A DNA stretch of 64,000 nt from Pogonophryne albipinna (lineage: Eukaryota; Chordata; Actinopteri; Perciformes; Artedidraconidae), in assembly GCA_028583405.1 (NCBI GenBank), contig JAPTMU010000086.1, forward strand, positions 558,001-622,000, given 5' to 3'. Under the pieces are notes generated by a model. That model did no database searches. It saw nothing but the letters and a program-made list of their open reading frames with translations, and was not told the DNA's origin. Within the stretch, counting starts at the first letter, position 1, and each line of letters begins with the position of its first letter. Below are positions 1 through 62,620 of the stretch, piece after piece. Made by a program: the position numbers and the translations under genes.

Positions 1-376
1 AGATAAAAGATAAAATAAATGAGATAAACAAATATGTATATACATATTTGTATATTGTTAATTTTCACACTAAAGTTATTTTTACTTGTTTTGTTCGCAC
101 CAAAACCACACCAGCTTTTTTATTTCTAAAGGGCATTGAACGTTGGTAGAGTTTACAGGAATATCACTTCTAACAAACGACACCCAAGAGATGTGACCAC
201 AGCTTAAATGACCTGGCATTACAGGATCACAAACAGAAATAAACAAACTGACTGATAATGATCTGTTGTCTAGGACAGTCTGCAATCACATTACAGCATC
301 ATGTCACTTTATGTCTGTCCCTCCTTGTCCTTCTGCCCGCCTCACCCTCCTGTCTCTCTCTTTGTATCCCTCAAAG
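1..376. other. grk4 intron, 3' part
   Basis: No exon or recognisable repeat; CT-rich stretch 330-375 is the polypyrimidine tract of the first visible acceptor. Confidence 0.6.
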
Positions 377-23513
<23,137 letters not shown>

Positions 23514-24207
23514 ACCACTCCCTCCTCCACCCGCCTCCTCTTTCACCTCCTCCTCCCACCCCCCCACCCCTCGCCGTTGAACTTCACCACAAACTCCAAC
23601 AGAGCGCAAATCTTAGGAACTCAGTGAATGTTGACCTGTATTTATGAGCTGTATTAAAAGTGTATTATAATTAAAGAAAAAAGTATGAGTTTAAAGATTT
23701 TGTACATTTGTACTTGAATTTATGTCTAGATGTATATTTTCACTAAAGGTTGTATTGTACAAAAAGCCATAAAAGTACCACTTGAATGCATACATTACGT
23801 TTTTATTTCCTTTTTGTTTTCTTTTTACTTTCTTTTGGAATGGATAACGTGTATTGGGGAGTTTTTTTTTTTAAAGAAGTACAGTACCAGTATGTTTTTT
23901 TTTTCTTTCAATGTAGCATAATAACCTTTTTGTTTTTATATGTGCTGTATGTTTGTCTTTGATTTGTTAGCACATCGGTTCCTAAACTAACCCCTCAGCC
24001 TCGGCACCCTTCAAGGCTCAGGTAGATATGAACGAATCGCATAGATCCTAATGATTTGAGCGAGAAAGGAATCCAGTCTAGCATTGTTTTGATGCCCAGC
24101 TTCTTACACCTTCCCATGTGTTTCCCCATCTCCAGCTGCCCCTTAGATTTAAATCGGTTCGGATATGATAAACCTGATCTTCCCCTCTGGACTGTATGGC
24201 ATGTGAA

Positions 24208-24213
24208 AATAAA
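24208..24213 (+). other. Candidate proximal poly(A) signal
   Basis: Single AATAAA about 700 bases after the grk4 stop; could give a short 3' UTR isoform. Confidence 0.35.
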
Positions 24214-25415
24214 CATCCTCTAAATGCCTATTTAATTCGGGCAGTGATGGATTTATTTCTGACAATCTTTTTGTCAGCATGTACAAACATTTAGTATATT
24301 TCAAGGAGGCTTTTTTTTTGGTAACACAGGGCCTGATAAATATAATTCCTAGGCCTCAAAAAAATCTCCTTTGAGCTGCAAACGCTCGGATCATGTGAAC
24401 ATGTTTTTCCTTCAGGAGCACACCTGTTAAGTAAAAGTCTGTTACATTATTCACTCAGGCAAAAACCTTTTTTGTATCTTTATTCCTCCTCCTGTTTTTA
24501 ACTTCTTCTTTTTTGTACAACCTGGCTTTCCTTAGTTTCCTTTTTCCTTACTTTTCTGGTTATTATAAGCGGAAGTCTTTCCACTCGAAGTTTCCCAGTA
24601 ATCTATAATTTGTTTACTGGCGAATGAGATAGCACATAGACAGATGATGATGTTGATGATGATGGCACTGTATAAAAGATCTGACCTGCAGCTGACAAGG
24701 GCTTCATCTAGATAACAAATTGGGGTTGCATAAAACGAACTTCCTTTGATTCTGCTGTTAGCCTCTGCGCTAAGTCACAATACTGTGCCTGTTGATCGTA
24801 GATAGCAAATATCCCGCTTGTAGACCTCCAGTTTAGCTTTAGCTGTGTTTGTGCTAAATGAAAGCATTACTATAAACCCACCATTGAAATCTTGTATGTT
24901 GTTCTATCATAGGAATGGCTTGAGACAGTTGTTTTTTGTGTGTAGAGAGGAAGAAACATATCGAGTTACCATCATCTGTGTACAGGAACACTTGCAGAAC
25001 CACAGTTGTGTGCTCTTTTTCAAACATAGAAGTGTTTCCTTTCAATCATGAACAAATACATTTTCTGTGCATTTCCAACCATCTGTCCTCATTTGATTTT
25101 CAGAGACAATTGAAGCTATCTTGCTTTTGAATTTTTGCTTTTGAGAAGGTTGCTGTTTACTCCCCCCACCACCTGTTTTTAATGCTGTGAATACCCAATC
25201 TGGACATGTTGGCTCTGTGCGTGTGTGCGTGTATTACATTGTATGCAAATGCAGCTTCTGTTCAATCCAATGCATCGAAGTACAAACATACAATAGTTAA
25301 AATCACGTAGAGACTTGAACGTCACTCATTTGAATTTCAAACCATTGAAAACATTTAAAAATGGTACGCATATAATTCCCAATCTGGTTTACTATTTTGG
25401 AGAGTTGGCTTTTTG

Positions 25416-25425
25416 AATAAATAAA
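25416..25425 (+). other. Candidate poly(A) signal, two overlapping AATAAA
   Basis: Two AATAAA hexamers share four bases, followed within 20 bases by a GT-containing stretch. The best-looking polyadenylation signal of the grk4 3' UTR. Confidence 0.45.
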
Positions 25426-26289
25426 ATTGTCCCCTGTTGCACATTCCATTATGAAAAATCAGGAATCGAATGCGTGCATCTGTTTCTGGCTTGTTGTCAC
25501 TTTTTCCTGAGTGTCTTTGTTATTTTTCTTTGTTGCTCTCAGGCACATTTTAAAGCTGATTTCTCTTGCCTATGTAGATTTTAGCCTTTTAGCTATTTAG
25601 CCTAAAAAAAACATGTAAATGATGTATTTCTAACATATAACTAAGCTCTAACACACATTCACTCACTCTCACAGGGAAACAAAACTGTGTTTGCCACCCA
25701 TGCCTCTGTCATTGTATGAACTTTACTCTTCTAACATCCATATAGCAGTAAAGGAATTATGTTTAGTTTCATTGCACTATGGTGTGTTTTGACAATGACT
25801 ATAGGAAGTGTCTTGAACTTTTATGCCAATGATACCAAAAGCAACATTTAGTAAAACTTGTCTTGTTCTCGGAAAACAAATAGCTGAAGAAAGACTGACT
25901 GTCTTTATTGTATGTGCCAATTTACCGAGTTGAGTTCTGACATCTCGCCTTTTTTCAACCTCTCTATCATTCCGTCCATTTCGAGAGAAATTCCTTCACA
26001 TAAAGGAAACTTTAAACAGCTCAACAGTTTTGAATGTCCGCACTAAGTGCATTGTAATGCCTGTTTAAAAAAAAAAAAAAAACATGTTTTATTACTCAAG
26101 CATGTATCGGTTTGTAATACTTCAGGTTCCTTGTATATGTAAATGATGACCTTCTAGTGCCAACATATCTCACTGGTATCTGAGGACAACTTTATAAATG
26201 GCAAGGTGACCAGCTGAGTTTGGCCCCGTTTGAAGCCATAACATGCATTCCTTTTCCTGCCTTCCGCCAACGGTGGTGATGGCGAGTCT

Positions 26290-26306
26290 CCCCCCCCCCC
26301 CCCCCC
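26290..26306. repeat. Poly-C tract in grk4 3' UTR
   Basis: Run of 17 C. Confidence 0.85.
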
Positions 26307-26690
26307 TCTCTTGAAAAAGCGGGATGGCACACACCTGAAACGTTTTAAAGTGCAAGATACTCTGGTCTTTGTTGTCACTTGAATTACATTTTTTGGTTAA
26401 CTACAGATATATGCCTGGCGGTTCTCCAGGGTTACATGCTCTTCTGTCCCGATATTTAAGATAAGTTCCCCATAAGGAAGGGAGGAATGAGGAAACGCAT
26501 TATTGGTATTCAAGCGGGGCCTGTGACTTCTTGATTTTCTTCTTTTTTTGTATCTGTACAGTCATGTCGTTCAACCACTGCAGTCATTGTTAATTCTTGT
26601 ACAAGTTGTATCACTGGTTGTTGTACCATATCTGACATTTGTAATTATGAAATAATACACTGCCATTTGTATAAAAAATACTTGTCTTGA

Positions 26691-27822
26691 CTTATTTGTG
26701 TCATTTATTAATTTGTGTGTATGGAAGAAAATAAGTCTGTCATCTAGGGAATTTGCTTGAGTTTGTTAAAGGTCTTAATAATGATCTCACTACAACTTCT
26801 TTACATAAAAAGCATATTCGTTCAAGTTAAAGATGTATTATTATTGAGCAGTTGCTGTTATCCATTGATGATTTATCCAGGGGGCAGGGGTCGGTAATTA
26901 TGGGATTAGTTTTGTTTCATAAAAATAAAGCAACACTTTCTCAGAATCAAGCAAAACTAAGAGTTTAAGAAAAAAAAAACTGAGTCAAGCAAAATACATT
27001 TAATATAAAAAATATAACTAATTTGCAAACAAATCATTTGTGTAATCATGTAAACTATAAGTATTTTTTCTTTGTTTTAACACATCTTTTTGTTTGCAGT
27101 TCTCTTTGCTTCTTTCTCAATGATCAGACTTTTGCTCTCGCTGCAGCTTTCTCATTTGCGCTCCCTCATTTTTTGTTTTCAATTCTGACACAAACGTCCC
27201 AGGACAGCATAGGTCCCGATGACCCATATAGCATTTCCAGATAAACTAAACCTCAATGCACGTTTTTTCCTCCTTGTTTCGATTCACAGTAAACTTATTT
27301 AGACTCCACATGTTCACTCCTCCCACTTGTTTTTTTGGCGCATGGATAAACAACAGCGCTAAAGCATTGATATTGCTCAAATATCCCTTTTCAATCTGGA
27401 TTACAGCGGTCCCGTGACAGCAACAATAACAACAAAAGAAAAAAACCTTCAGTCGCTCATTGGCTCTTTCTCAAGTCACTCAACATTGAAATGGCGATTT
27501 GATTGGCCACTCACGTTTCACCCCTCCCCTTTCTGTCAAACTCACATAGGCCACTTCCTGGTGTGGTTTGTCTGGGGAACGCAGAGCGGCATCAAATATG
27601 GCTTATTATCGACCAACGTTTTGTTCATTCAGGTTTTACATTGTAAAACAATAGGAGCTATCGTGCACAAAGAGAAGGCAGAGAGCCGGTGGTAGTTGTC
27701 GCGAGCAGTGTTACCACTCTCGTCGCACTACGCACCGCTTGCTCTCTCCAGTGTGCTAGCTAGCTAGCTCACATAGTAAATATTAGTTAGCCTAGCTAAC
27801 TTGCTTACTGTTGATTGCTAAA
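26691..27822 (+). promoter_or_regulatory. grk4-htt intergenic region, putative htt promoter and 5' UTR
   Basis: About 1.1 kb between the presumed grk4 end and the htt ATG. Two inverted CCAAT boxes (ATTGG at 27459-27463 and 27502-27506) and a CpG-bearing stretch near 27695-27745 are visible; no TATA box was recognised. There is no ATG between about 27690 and the htt start, so no upstream ORF close to the gene. Start site not determinable. Confidence 0.4.
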
Positions 27823-55858
<28,036 letters not shown>

Positions 55859-56127
55859 GTAAGCCGGGCCTCCAGTACAGTTTGTGCATTCCCTTGTAAC
55901 GGTTTGACATAAGTTGCTGGAGTGCCACTCATAAAGAAATCATAAACCACTTCTCTTTAAATGCAACAAAACATTTATATAGAAATGTTGATAATCAGTT
56001 GATCACTAGTGTGTGAATGTTTAAATGAATACAAGTTTCCCAGCATCAACACAATGAATTCTGATCAAAAACGTACTACTAACATTAAATGTTTACAAAA
56101 CTAAGGTGTAATTAATTATATAATATG

Positions 56128-57072
56128 TGTCCTGATGCTGCGTACCGCCTGCCAGACGGCAGCAGACAGAACAGTTTGTGGCTGGGGTGATGGGGGTCTT
56201 TGATAATCCTGAGGGGCTTTCTTCCTGAGCCACTGGGAGTAAAGGTCCTCCATGGATGGCAGCTCCGTCCTGGTGATGTGCTGTGTAGTTTTCACCACCC
56301 TCTGTAGAGTCTTACGGTCAAGGGCGGTGCAGCTGCTGTACAAGGCCGTAATGCAGGATCTTCTCTATGCTGCATCTGTAGAAGGTCAGGATGCTCTCTA
56401 TGGTGCATCTGTAGAAGGTCAGGATCCTCTCTATGGTGCACCTGTAGAAGGTCAGGATCCTCTCTATGGTGCACCTGTAGAAGGTCAGGATGCTCTCTAT
56501 GGTGCACCTGTAGAAGGTCAGGATGCTCTCTATGGTGCACCTGTAGAAGGTCAGGATGCTCTCTATGGTGCACCTGTAGAAGGTCAGGATCCTCTCTATG
56601 GTGTACCTGTAGAAGGTCAGGATCCTCTCTATGGTGCACCTGTAGAAGGTCAGGATGCTCTCTATGGTGCACCTGTAGAAGGTCAGGATCCTCTCTATGG
56701 TGTACCTGTAGAAGGTCAGGATCCTCTCTATGGTGTACCTGTAGAAGGTCAGGATCCTCTCTATGGTGCACCTGTAGAAGGTCAGGATCCTCTCTATGGT
56801 GCACCTGTAGAAGGTCAGGATCCTCTCTATGGTGCACCTGTAGAAGGTCAGGATCCTCTCTATGGTGCACCTGTAGAAGGTCAGGATCCTCTCTATGGTG
56901 CACCTGTAGAAGGTCAGGATCCTCTCTATGGTGCACCTGTAGAAGGTCAGGATGCTCTCTATGGTGCACCTGTAGAAGGTCAGGATGCTCTCTATGGTGC
57001 ACCTGTAGAAGGTCAGGATGCTCTCTATGGTGCACCTGTAGAAGGTCAGGATGCTCTCTATGGTGCACCTGT
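56128..57072 (-). mobile_element. LINE-A (CR1/L2 group), 3' part including expanded array
   Basis: Minus strand below the array encodes CTALDRKTLQRVVKTTQHIT and ELPSMEDLYSQWLRKKA, the C-terminal end of fish LINE ORF2 proteins. The upstream part of the same element is at 62294-62620; everything between is later insertion. Clade (CR1, L2 or Rex1) is not certain. Confidence 0.75.
56352..57072. repeat. 33-bp minisatellite derived from LINE codons
   Basis: About 21 tandem units, GGTCAGGATGCTCTCTATGG plus TGCACCTGTAGAA, differing mainly at GATGCT versus GATCCT and GCACC versus GTACC. The minus strand reads FYRCTIESILT per unit, which is a normal single-copy peptide of LINE ORF2. Frame is kept because 33 is a multiple of 3, giving long open frames on both strands that are not host genes. 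Confidence 0.95.
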
Positions 57073-57448
57073 AATAGATAGATAGATCTTTAATTTGTCA
57101 TTGTACAGGTACAACGAAATTACAATAAACTCAAGGTGCCAACACGCAACAAGACAATATAAAAACAACAAGACACTATAAAAACAAGAAATGGGGCTTA
57201 AATAGACATGATGGGGAATATGTACATAAATAAATAATACATTAAATTGCACGATTCCCCTCGTATTGCACGGAAGACTTATATAATTTAAATATTAGCA
57301 GCGTTTTGTGCACATATGGCACTGGGAAAAAAACGGAATTTGAGTGTTTGTCCGGGAAGACATGGTACAGAAGCGCCTGCCTGAGCGCAGCCGTACAAAG
57401 TGCTTGTTACCCGGGTGTTGTGGATCCTTGAGGATTTTGACTGCCTTC

Positions 57449-58147
57449 TTAAGGCAACAAGAGCCGTACAGTACCTCCATGGAGGGGGCAACCGATGATC
57501 TTCTGGGCCGAGTTGATGACCCTTTGGAGCGCACCCCTCTCTGCGGCTGTGCAGCTGAGGAACCACACGCAGATACAGTAGGTGAGGATGCTCTCCACGG
57601 CGCAGCGATAGGACACAAGCAGGTCCTGTTTGAGGTGGTATCTCTTGAGTATTCTCAGGAAGTAGAGTCTCTGCTGTGCCTTCTTGACGTTTGCCGTGGT
57701 GTTGGTCCTCCAGGACAGGTCCTCCGCCAGGTGAACGCCCAGGAATTTGATCACTGAGACTCTCTCCACACAGCCTCCATCAATGTACAGGGGCTGCATG
57801 TCGGTCTTCTTCCTCCTAAAGTCAATGATCATTTCCTGGGTTTTCAGCTTGTTCAGCTGCAGGTTGTTTACTTTACACAACGCTAGCAGTTGCTCCACCT
57901 CTTCCATGTACGCGGTCTCGTCACCCCCTGAGATGCAGCCCACCACGGTGGTATCATCAGTGAACTTTATGATGGAGTTGCTGGTGTGGGCGGGGACGAG
58001 ATCATAGGTGTCGAGGGCGTATAGTAGGGGGCTCAGCACGCAGCCCTGTGGTGACCCGGTGCTGAGACTGAGGGACTTGGAGGTGTGGGTGCCTATCCTC
58101 ACTCTCTGGGGGCGATCAGACAGGAAGTCCTTAATCCATAGACACAA
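57449..58147 (-). pseudogene. LINE-B reverse transcriptase, C-terminal half
   Basis: Minus frame contains SPQGCVLSPLLYALDTYDL and IKFTDDTTVVG, reverse-transcriptase motifs; the usual FADD reads FTDD. Then LQLNKLKTQEMIIDFRRKK and KKAQQRLYFLRILKRYHLKQ. Separated from the N-terminal half by a frame break. Confidence 0.85.
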
Positions 58148-58179
58148 GGAATCGGATACTCCCAGGACTGATGGCTTGG

Positions 58180-59046
58180 TCAGCAGTCGGTCAGGGAAGA
58201 TGTTATTAAATGCCTAGCTGAAGTCCACGAAGAGCATCCTTGCGTAGCTCCCCCTACTCTCCAGGTGAGACAGGGTAGAGTGGAGAGCTGTGGCGATGGC
58301 ATCCTCCGTGGACCTGTTGGCCCTGTAGGCGAATTGGTGGGGTCCAGACCGGGAAGGAGGGATGAGACGATGTGCGGACGGACCACCTTCTCAAAAACTT
58401 TAGCGGGGGTGGAGGGGAGTGCCACTGGACGGTAGTCATTTAGGCAGCCGATGTTGTTCTTTTTCGGCACCGGGATGATTGTGGATGTGTTCAGGCAGGA
58501 TGGGACGATGGCCTTGGACAGGGACTGGTTGAAGATCCCTGCCAGCTGGTCAGCGCAGTCTCTCAGCACCCGTCCCGAGACTCCGTCCGGCCCCGCTGCT
58601 TTCCTCGGGTTCACTGCCTTCAGTGTGCGTCTCACCTCGTGCTCCGTGAGGATGAGGCTGCTGAGGGCAGGTGGGTGTAATGGTGTGGCTGCTTCCGATA
58701 GCTCCGTCTCGTAGCGGGCGTAGAAGGAGTTCAGCTCCTCCGCCAACTGAGGGTCACCCCCGTCTTGCAGCTGTGGAGTGGCGTCTAAAGGCCAGGTTTT
58801 AATTGTCTTTATAGTGGTGGAAACACTTTTCTTGATGGGGGAGTAGGCCGGAATTAGGAGAAGGGACACATGATCTGACTGGCCTAGGTGCGCTAGTGCT
58901 TTAGCTCTGTAGCCCCCCTTAATATTCGTGTAGACCTTGTCCAGTGTTTTATCCCCCCTCGTGGCACATTTAACATGCTGGTAGAGTCTGGGAAGCACTA
59001 CCTTTAAGTTGGCATGGTTAAAGTCCCCCGCAATGATGTGGACAGC
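58180..59046 (-). pseudogene. LINE-B endonuclease C-terminus and RT N-terminal half
   Basis: Starts after the hAT insert with [20 protein letters not shown] (endonuclease GDFN motif) and [16 protein letters not shown] (SDH motif), then RT motifs [20 protein letters not shown] and [10 protein letters not shown]. The frame used to call it continues artificially into the hAT insert. Confidence 0.85.
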
Positions 59047-59054
59047 CTCAGGAT

Positions 59055-59403
59055 TAGGGATGGGTATCGTTTGAAATGTATCGATTCCGGTTCTGCTTAT
59101 CGATTCCCCGTTTCGATTCCAAAATTGTAAAAGAAAGAGGTCAGTGTACCGAGCCGGCCGCGAACGGCCCGCTGACGACCGGCCGTTCTGCGATTCTCCA
59201 GAACACACAGATGGCCAGTCCTCCCTTACCCTGGCTGTATTCCACCGGGTCGCCACGGCGCAGACGGACCCGGTGGAATACAGGGTCTACCGCGTTTAGG
59301 AACCGTTAAGCAGAACCGAAATTGTGTATTTTGTATGGGTACCCGGTACCCGGCATTTTCTTATCGGTTCTCATCTGGAACCGAGTTTCGGTTCCCAACC
59401 CTA
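59055..59403. mobile_element. hAT-type nonautonomous element inside LINE-B
   Basis: 349 bp with ends TAGGGATGGGTATCGTTT and CGGTTCCCAACCCTA and a perfect 8-bp duplication CTCAGGAT (59047-59054, 59404-59411). It contains a perfect 17-bp palindrome (59235-59251 with 59267-59283, 15-base loop). Confidence 0.88.
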
Positions 59404-59411
59404 CTCAGGAT

Positions 59412-60022
59412 ACATGTTTTGTTGCCGCGCTAGCATTGGCATCTGGTGGAATATATACTGCAGTTATCAATACAACATTGAACTCCCTCGGAGGGTATCT
59501 ATCTAGGTCGGCATTTAACTGTCATAAATTCTAGGTTCGGGGAACAGTGGTTACTCACAGTGATTGTGTTTGTGCCCCAGAAATCCTTGGTGTATATAAT
59601 GAGGCCACCACCTCGCGTTTTCCCCGACAATTCTCGGGTCCTGTCTAGTTTATGGGAGGTGCGACCTGCTAGCTCGATAGTGAAGTCCGGGATGGATGGA
59701 GCCAGGTTTCTGTGGCTATTGGCACGCAGCTGTCCTTCACAGTCCTGTTTGTTGCAACCTGTAATCTCAGTTCGTCCATCTTGTTAGCGAGAGATCTTGC
59801 ATTTGTTAGAAAAATACTCTGCAACGGTGGTTTGTCCGGGCGGATCCTTAGCCTCTCCAGCAGGCCGGCTCTGCATCCCCGCTTTTGTTTACGTTCCTTT
59901 CTCCGTCTGCGATGCTTAGTTCCGGGAATAGTGAACCACGGGTCTCCGGGATTCCTGGCGATTTCCAATGGGATGTTGTTTCCGCGGATAAACGCGTCTG
60001 TAACGGCGCTTTCACTGAGCAA
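59412..60022 (-). pseudogene. LINE-B endonuclease N-terminal part
   Basis: Begins MLSESAVTDAFIRGNNIPL; includes TNARSLANKMDELRLQVATN and TETWLHP, the start of the APE-type endonuclease. The reading frame degrades before the hAT insertion. Confidence 0.75.
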
Positions 60023-60088
60023 TCCGATTTCTAGTAGATCGTGGCTGCTTAAGATGTTATTTGCCCAGGGTCAGGATACTCTCTATGG

Positions 60089-61622
60089 CAGGCATCCTCA
60101 AAGTCCGGACTTCGGTCCGGATCCGGACCGAACCACAACTGTCTCTGGACTCTGAGCAAATTATACTTTTCATATGTATTATCTGTTATCTGCGAGACAT
60201 CGCCACAACGCAACGAGTCAAAATTATCCGCTATGTCCATAGACTGCAAACAGCGCTCTGCATGTCCTGTTCGACTGTCTGTGTGTGTCCGTCAACGCAT
60301 TGGTCCAATCACATTCAGCATCCCGTCAGTGTTTTTTCCCCCCAAACAATCTGCGAATCAGAGGCACAGTAGGGCGGGTCTTCGCGGAATGCGGGTGGGA
60401 AAAATGTGTGTCTAGTCTCTTTCAACCTGTCTGAGTCAGAGCGAGAGTTTAAAAAAAAAAAATTCAGAGCGAGAGTTAACCGCTCATCTAGTTCCATCTG
60501 TACTGTAGCTAGTAGCCTAGTTTCACCTACCGGGGTGGCAACTGACACCCTAAAAATAGGCCTTGCCATCCCAGCTGCCACCCCAGTTGGCAGCTTTGTT
60601 TTGAAAGAAAAGTTGTGGCTCATCGGACATTTATGTGAAAAAGTCTCTAATGTCCGAGTGCAAGTGAATGCAGCACAAGATGCACGTCTCTCTTCCTCTG
60701 TACTCAGCATTGAATCAAAACTCACTAAAGCTGTTGATCTTAATACGTTTGTGAGGCGTTTTGCTGAACAAAATGGTAATCGCCGCATTCAGCTGTAATA
60801 GACATGTCAACTTGATGCTCTGCTCACGGATGAGCATACAAAACTATTAAGATGATGACCTTACGTGTGTAAATATATTTTTTTCTTTGAGGGGGTCTGC
60901 CCCCAAAAAACAGTTTTAAGTCCTGAGAAAGTCGAATAAGACGGTGTGTAATACTACACTGCCCAGCCAAAAAAAAGTAACCACTTTAACTAGGCCAGTA
61001 GGTAAGGACTTTCCACTGGATAATAACTGAAGTATAAAAGAATGCATGACTGAAGTGATGGAGACCATGTTGAATGCAAACAAAAAGACGAAATAACAGG
61101 TAAAATCAAGCAAATCCCCCTCTCAGATTCCACAGCAACCAGAAGAACATAAATACTGGCTGGTGATTTGATTAATCAGCTTTGTGATGGAATAAAAAAT
61201 GCACAGTGCATTTCCTTAGCTGTGGGTGAGTCCACTGACACCACTGACAATGCTCAGTTGCTGGTGTTTGTGAGTTTTTATGATGAGGCAAAGGGGGAGT
61301 TTGTTGAAGATGTGTTTGCCCTGACGAACCTCGGTGGACACACAAGGGGGCAAGACATTTATAAAGCAATAATGGGAATGTTGAATGAAAGAGGGTGCAG
61401 CTGCCTTTATTCATAACTGTGCAGCTCTTACACTGCGACTCTGAGGGATCAAGCACAGACACAATAACAATGAAAACTGCTGCAGATTTTTTTTGCGTTT
61501 GCAACCTCGTGTTAAGAATCTTGTTGCAATTGTTTAAAAGTTTGAATGACCGTAATAAATGGACCTTTGTCTTATTGAAACATTTATTTTGGACCTTTAA
61601 GATTTGTATTTGAGTACCCCTG
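60089..61622 (+). mobile_element. hAT transposon E, copy 1, inside a minisatellite unit
   Basis: Ends CAGGCATCCTCAAAGTCCGG and TTTGTATTTGAGTACCCCTG, flanked by a perfect 8-bp duplication CTCTATGG (60081-60088, 61623-61630) supplied by the minisatellite unit itself. 1534 bp with a transposase remnant. A second copy begins at 63189. Confidence 0.9.
61168..61416 (+). pseudogene. hAT transposase fragment (element E)
   Basis: Encodes CISLAVGESTDTTDNAQLLV, EFVEDVFALTNLGGHTRGQD and IYKAIMGMLNERG, matching the catalytic-domain start of ZBED/FAM200-like hAT transposases (SLAxDESTDxTDxAQL). The first acidic catalytic residue, normally Asp in DES, is Gly here. No C-terminal half. Confidence 0.75.
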
Positions 61623-61630
61623 CTCTATGG

Positions 61631-62293
61631 TGCACCTGCCTTGGAAATATGTGTTTACATAAATTGTGACCAAACAAGTCCTTTACCTCACTGAGCTGTA
61701 GTTATCAGCCTCTCAGTCTGACTAGAGAGAACTCTCCCTCCACATTATTGTAGAAACATCTTCTTCTTATATCCGTTAGAGCAGCTAGCACCAGATTCTA
61801 ATAACAACAGCGCCGGTACCGGGCGGTGCGCCCTTCTCTCTCTCTCGCTCACTCGCATTTTGGCTGTGAGCTGCGGGCGCCAGATAAGCGAACATCCCCC
61901 ATTTTTATCACTTACAGCGCCCATCGTACAGGGCAAATGAAACGTGTAACTGGGGTTACATTGACTTAATTATGAATATTGTTGCATCAAGGCCGAAAAT
62001 TAGGATGAGCCCCAACGGTCAAAAATGTTTTTTTCCCTCCCAGAACTGCCAGCGCAGCGCCTCCCCAGATCTGGCTCCATAGGCGAACATCTATAACGCC
62101 AGTGCTACGGGCCGGCCCTGAGTTCATATGCAACTCGCAAATATCTTTCTCTCTCTTCTCTCTCCTCCCTTCTCTCTCTCCCTCTCTCTCTCTCTCAATG
62201 TTGGTACGCAAATGCCCCTTTTTTCAAATGACCCGGTGCTCTTTTTTTAGCGGAGGTGCGCATGCGCACCTGCGCACCAGTTATGTGCAGCCC
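61631..62293. mobile_element. Unresolved transposon mosaic between minisatellite fragments
   Basis: Lies between TATGGTGCACCTG (61626-61638) and TCTATAGTGCACCTG (62294 on), so it looks like another insertion into the array with a duplicated ~13-base target. Contains CTACGGGCCGGCCCTG (hAT-like end) near 62105-62120, a CT-rich tract 62145-62200 and TGCAGCCCTG at its right edge. I could not set internal boundaries. Confidence 0.4.
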
Positions 62294-62620
62294 TGTCTAT
62301 AGTGCACCTGTAGAAGGTCAGGATGCTCACTATGGTGCACCTGTAGAAGGTCAGGATCCTCTCTATGGTGCACCTGTAGAAGTTGCAGAGTATCCTGGAG
62401 TCCATGTTGAACCTCTTCAGCCTGCGAAGGAAGAAGAGCTGCTGTCGAGTTTTGATGGTGGTAGTGTGAAGAGTCCATGTCAGGTCCTTAGTGATGTGGA
62501 CACAGAGTAACCTGAAGCTGCTGACTCTCTCCATAGTAGTCCTGTTGATGGCGATAGGGGCGTGTCCCTCTCTCTGCTGCTTCCTGTAATCCACAATCAG
62601 CTCCTTGGTTTTGCTGACAC
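62294..62620 (-). mobile_element. LINE-A (CR1/L2 group), inner part
   Basis: Minus strand encodes MDYRKQQREGHAPIAINRTT, RVSSFRLLCVHITKDLTWTL and QLFFLRRLKRFNMDSRIL, then three units FYRCTIERILT, FYRCTIVSILT, FYRCTI. This is directly upstream, in protein order, of the peptide at 56128-57072. Confidence 0.75.

Larger units (their letters stand above)
23514..26690 (+). other. grk4: grk4 3' UTR (approximate end)
   Basis: AT-rich sequence after the stop with no recognisable exon. Candidate poly(A) signals are AATAAA at 24208-24213 and overlapping copies at 25416-25425, with a weaker AATAAT near 26650. Contains a 17-base C run at 26290-26306. True transcript ends cannot be told from sequence. Confidence 0.5.
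57073..60067 (-). mobile_element. LINE-B (CR1/L2 group), near full length, inserted in the minisatellite
   Basis: 3' end at 57073 with a GATCTATCTATCTAT-type tail next to a broken minisatellite unit; 5' end near 60067, where the unit resumes (GGTCAGGATACTCTCTATGG). Between lie endonuclease and reverse transcriptase sequences. Interrupted by a hAT element at 59055-59403 and by frame breaks near 58150-58180. Confidence 0.85.

Noticed and set aside
56352..57072. CRISPR array
   Set aside because: Units are contiguous with no spacers, and the genome is eukaryotic.
56252..57085. 277-residue plus-strand ORF of VEGQDALYGAP repeats
   Set aside because: Antisense reading of the 33-bp LINE-derived array; the minus strand gives the true origin.
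60406..60798. 130-residue plus-strand ORF inside hAT E
   Set aside because: No resemblance to transposase or host protein; the corresponding frame in copy 2 is broken.
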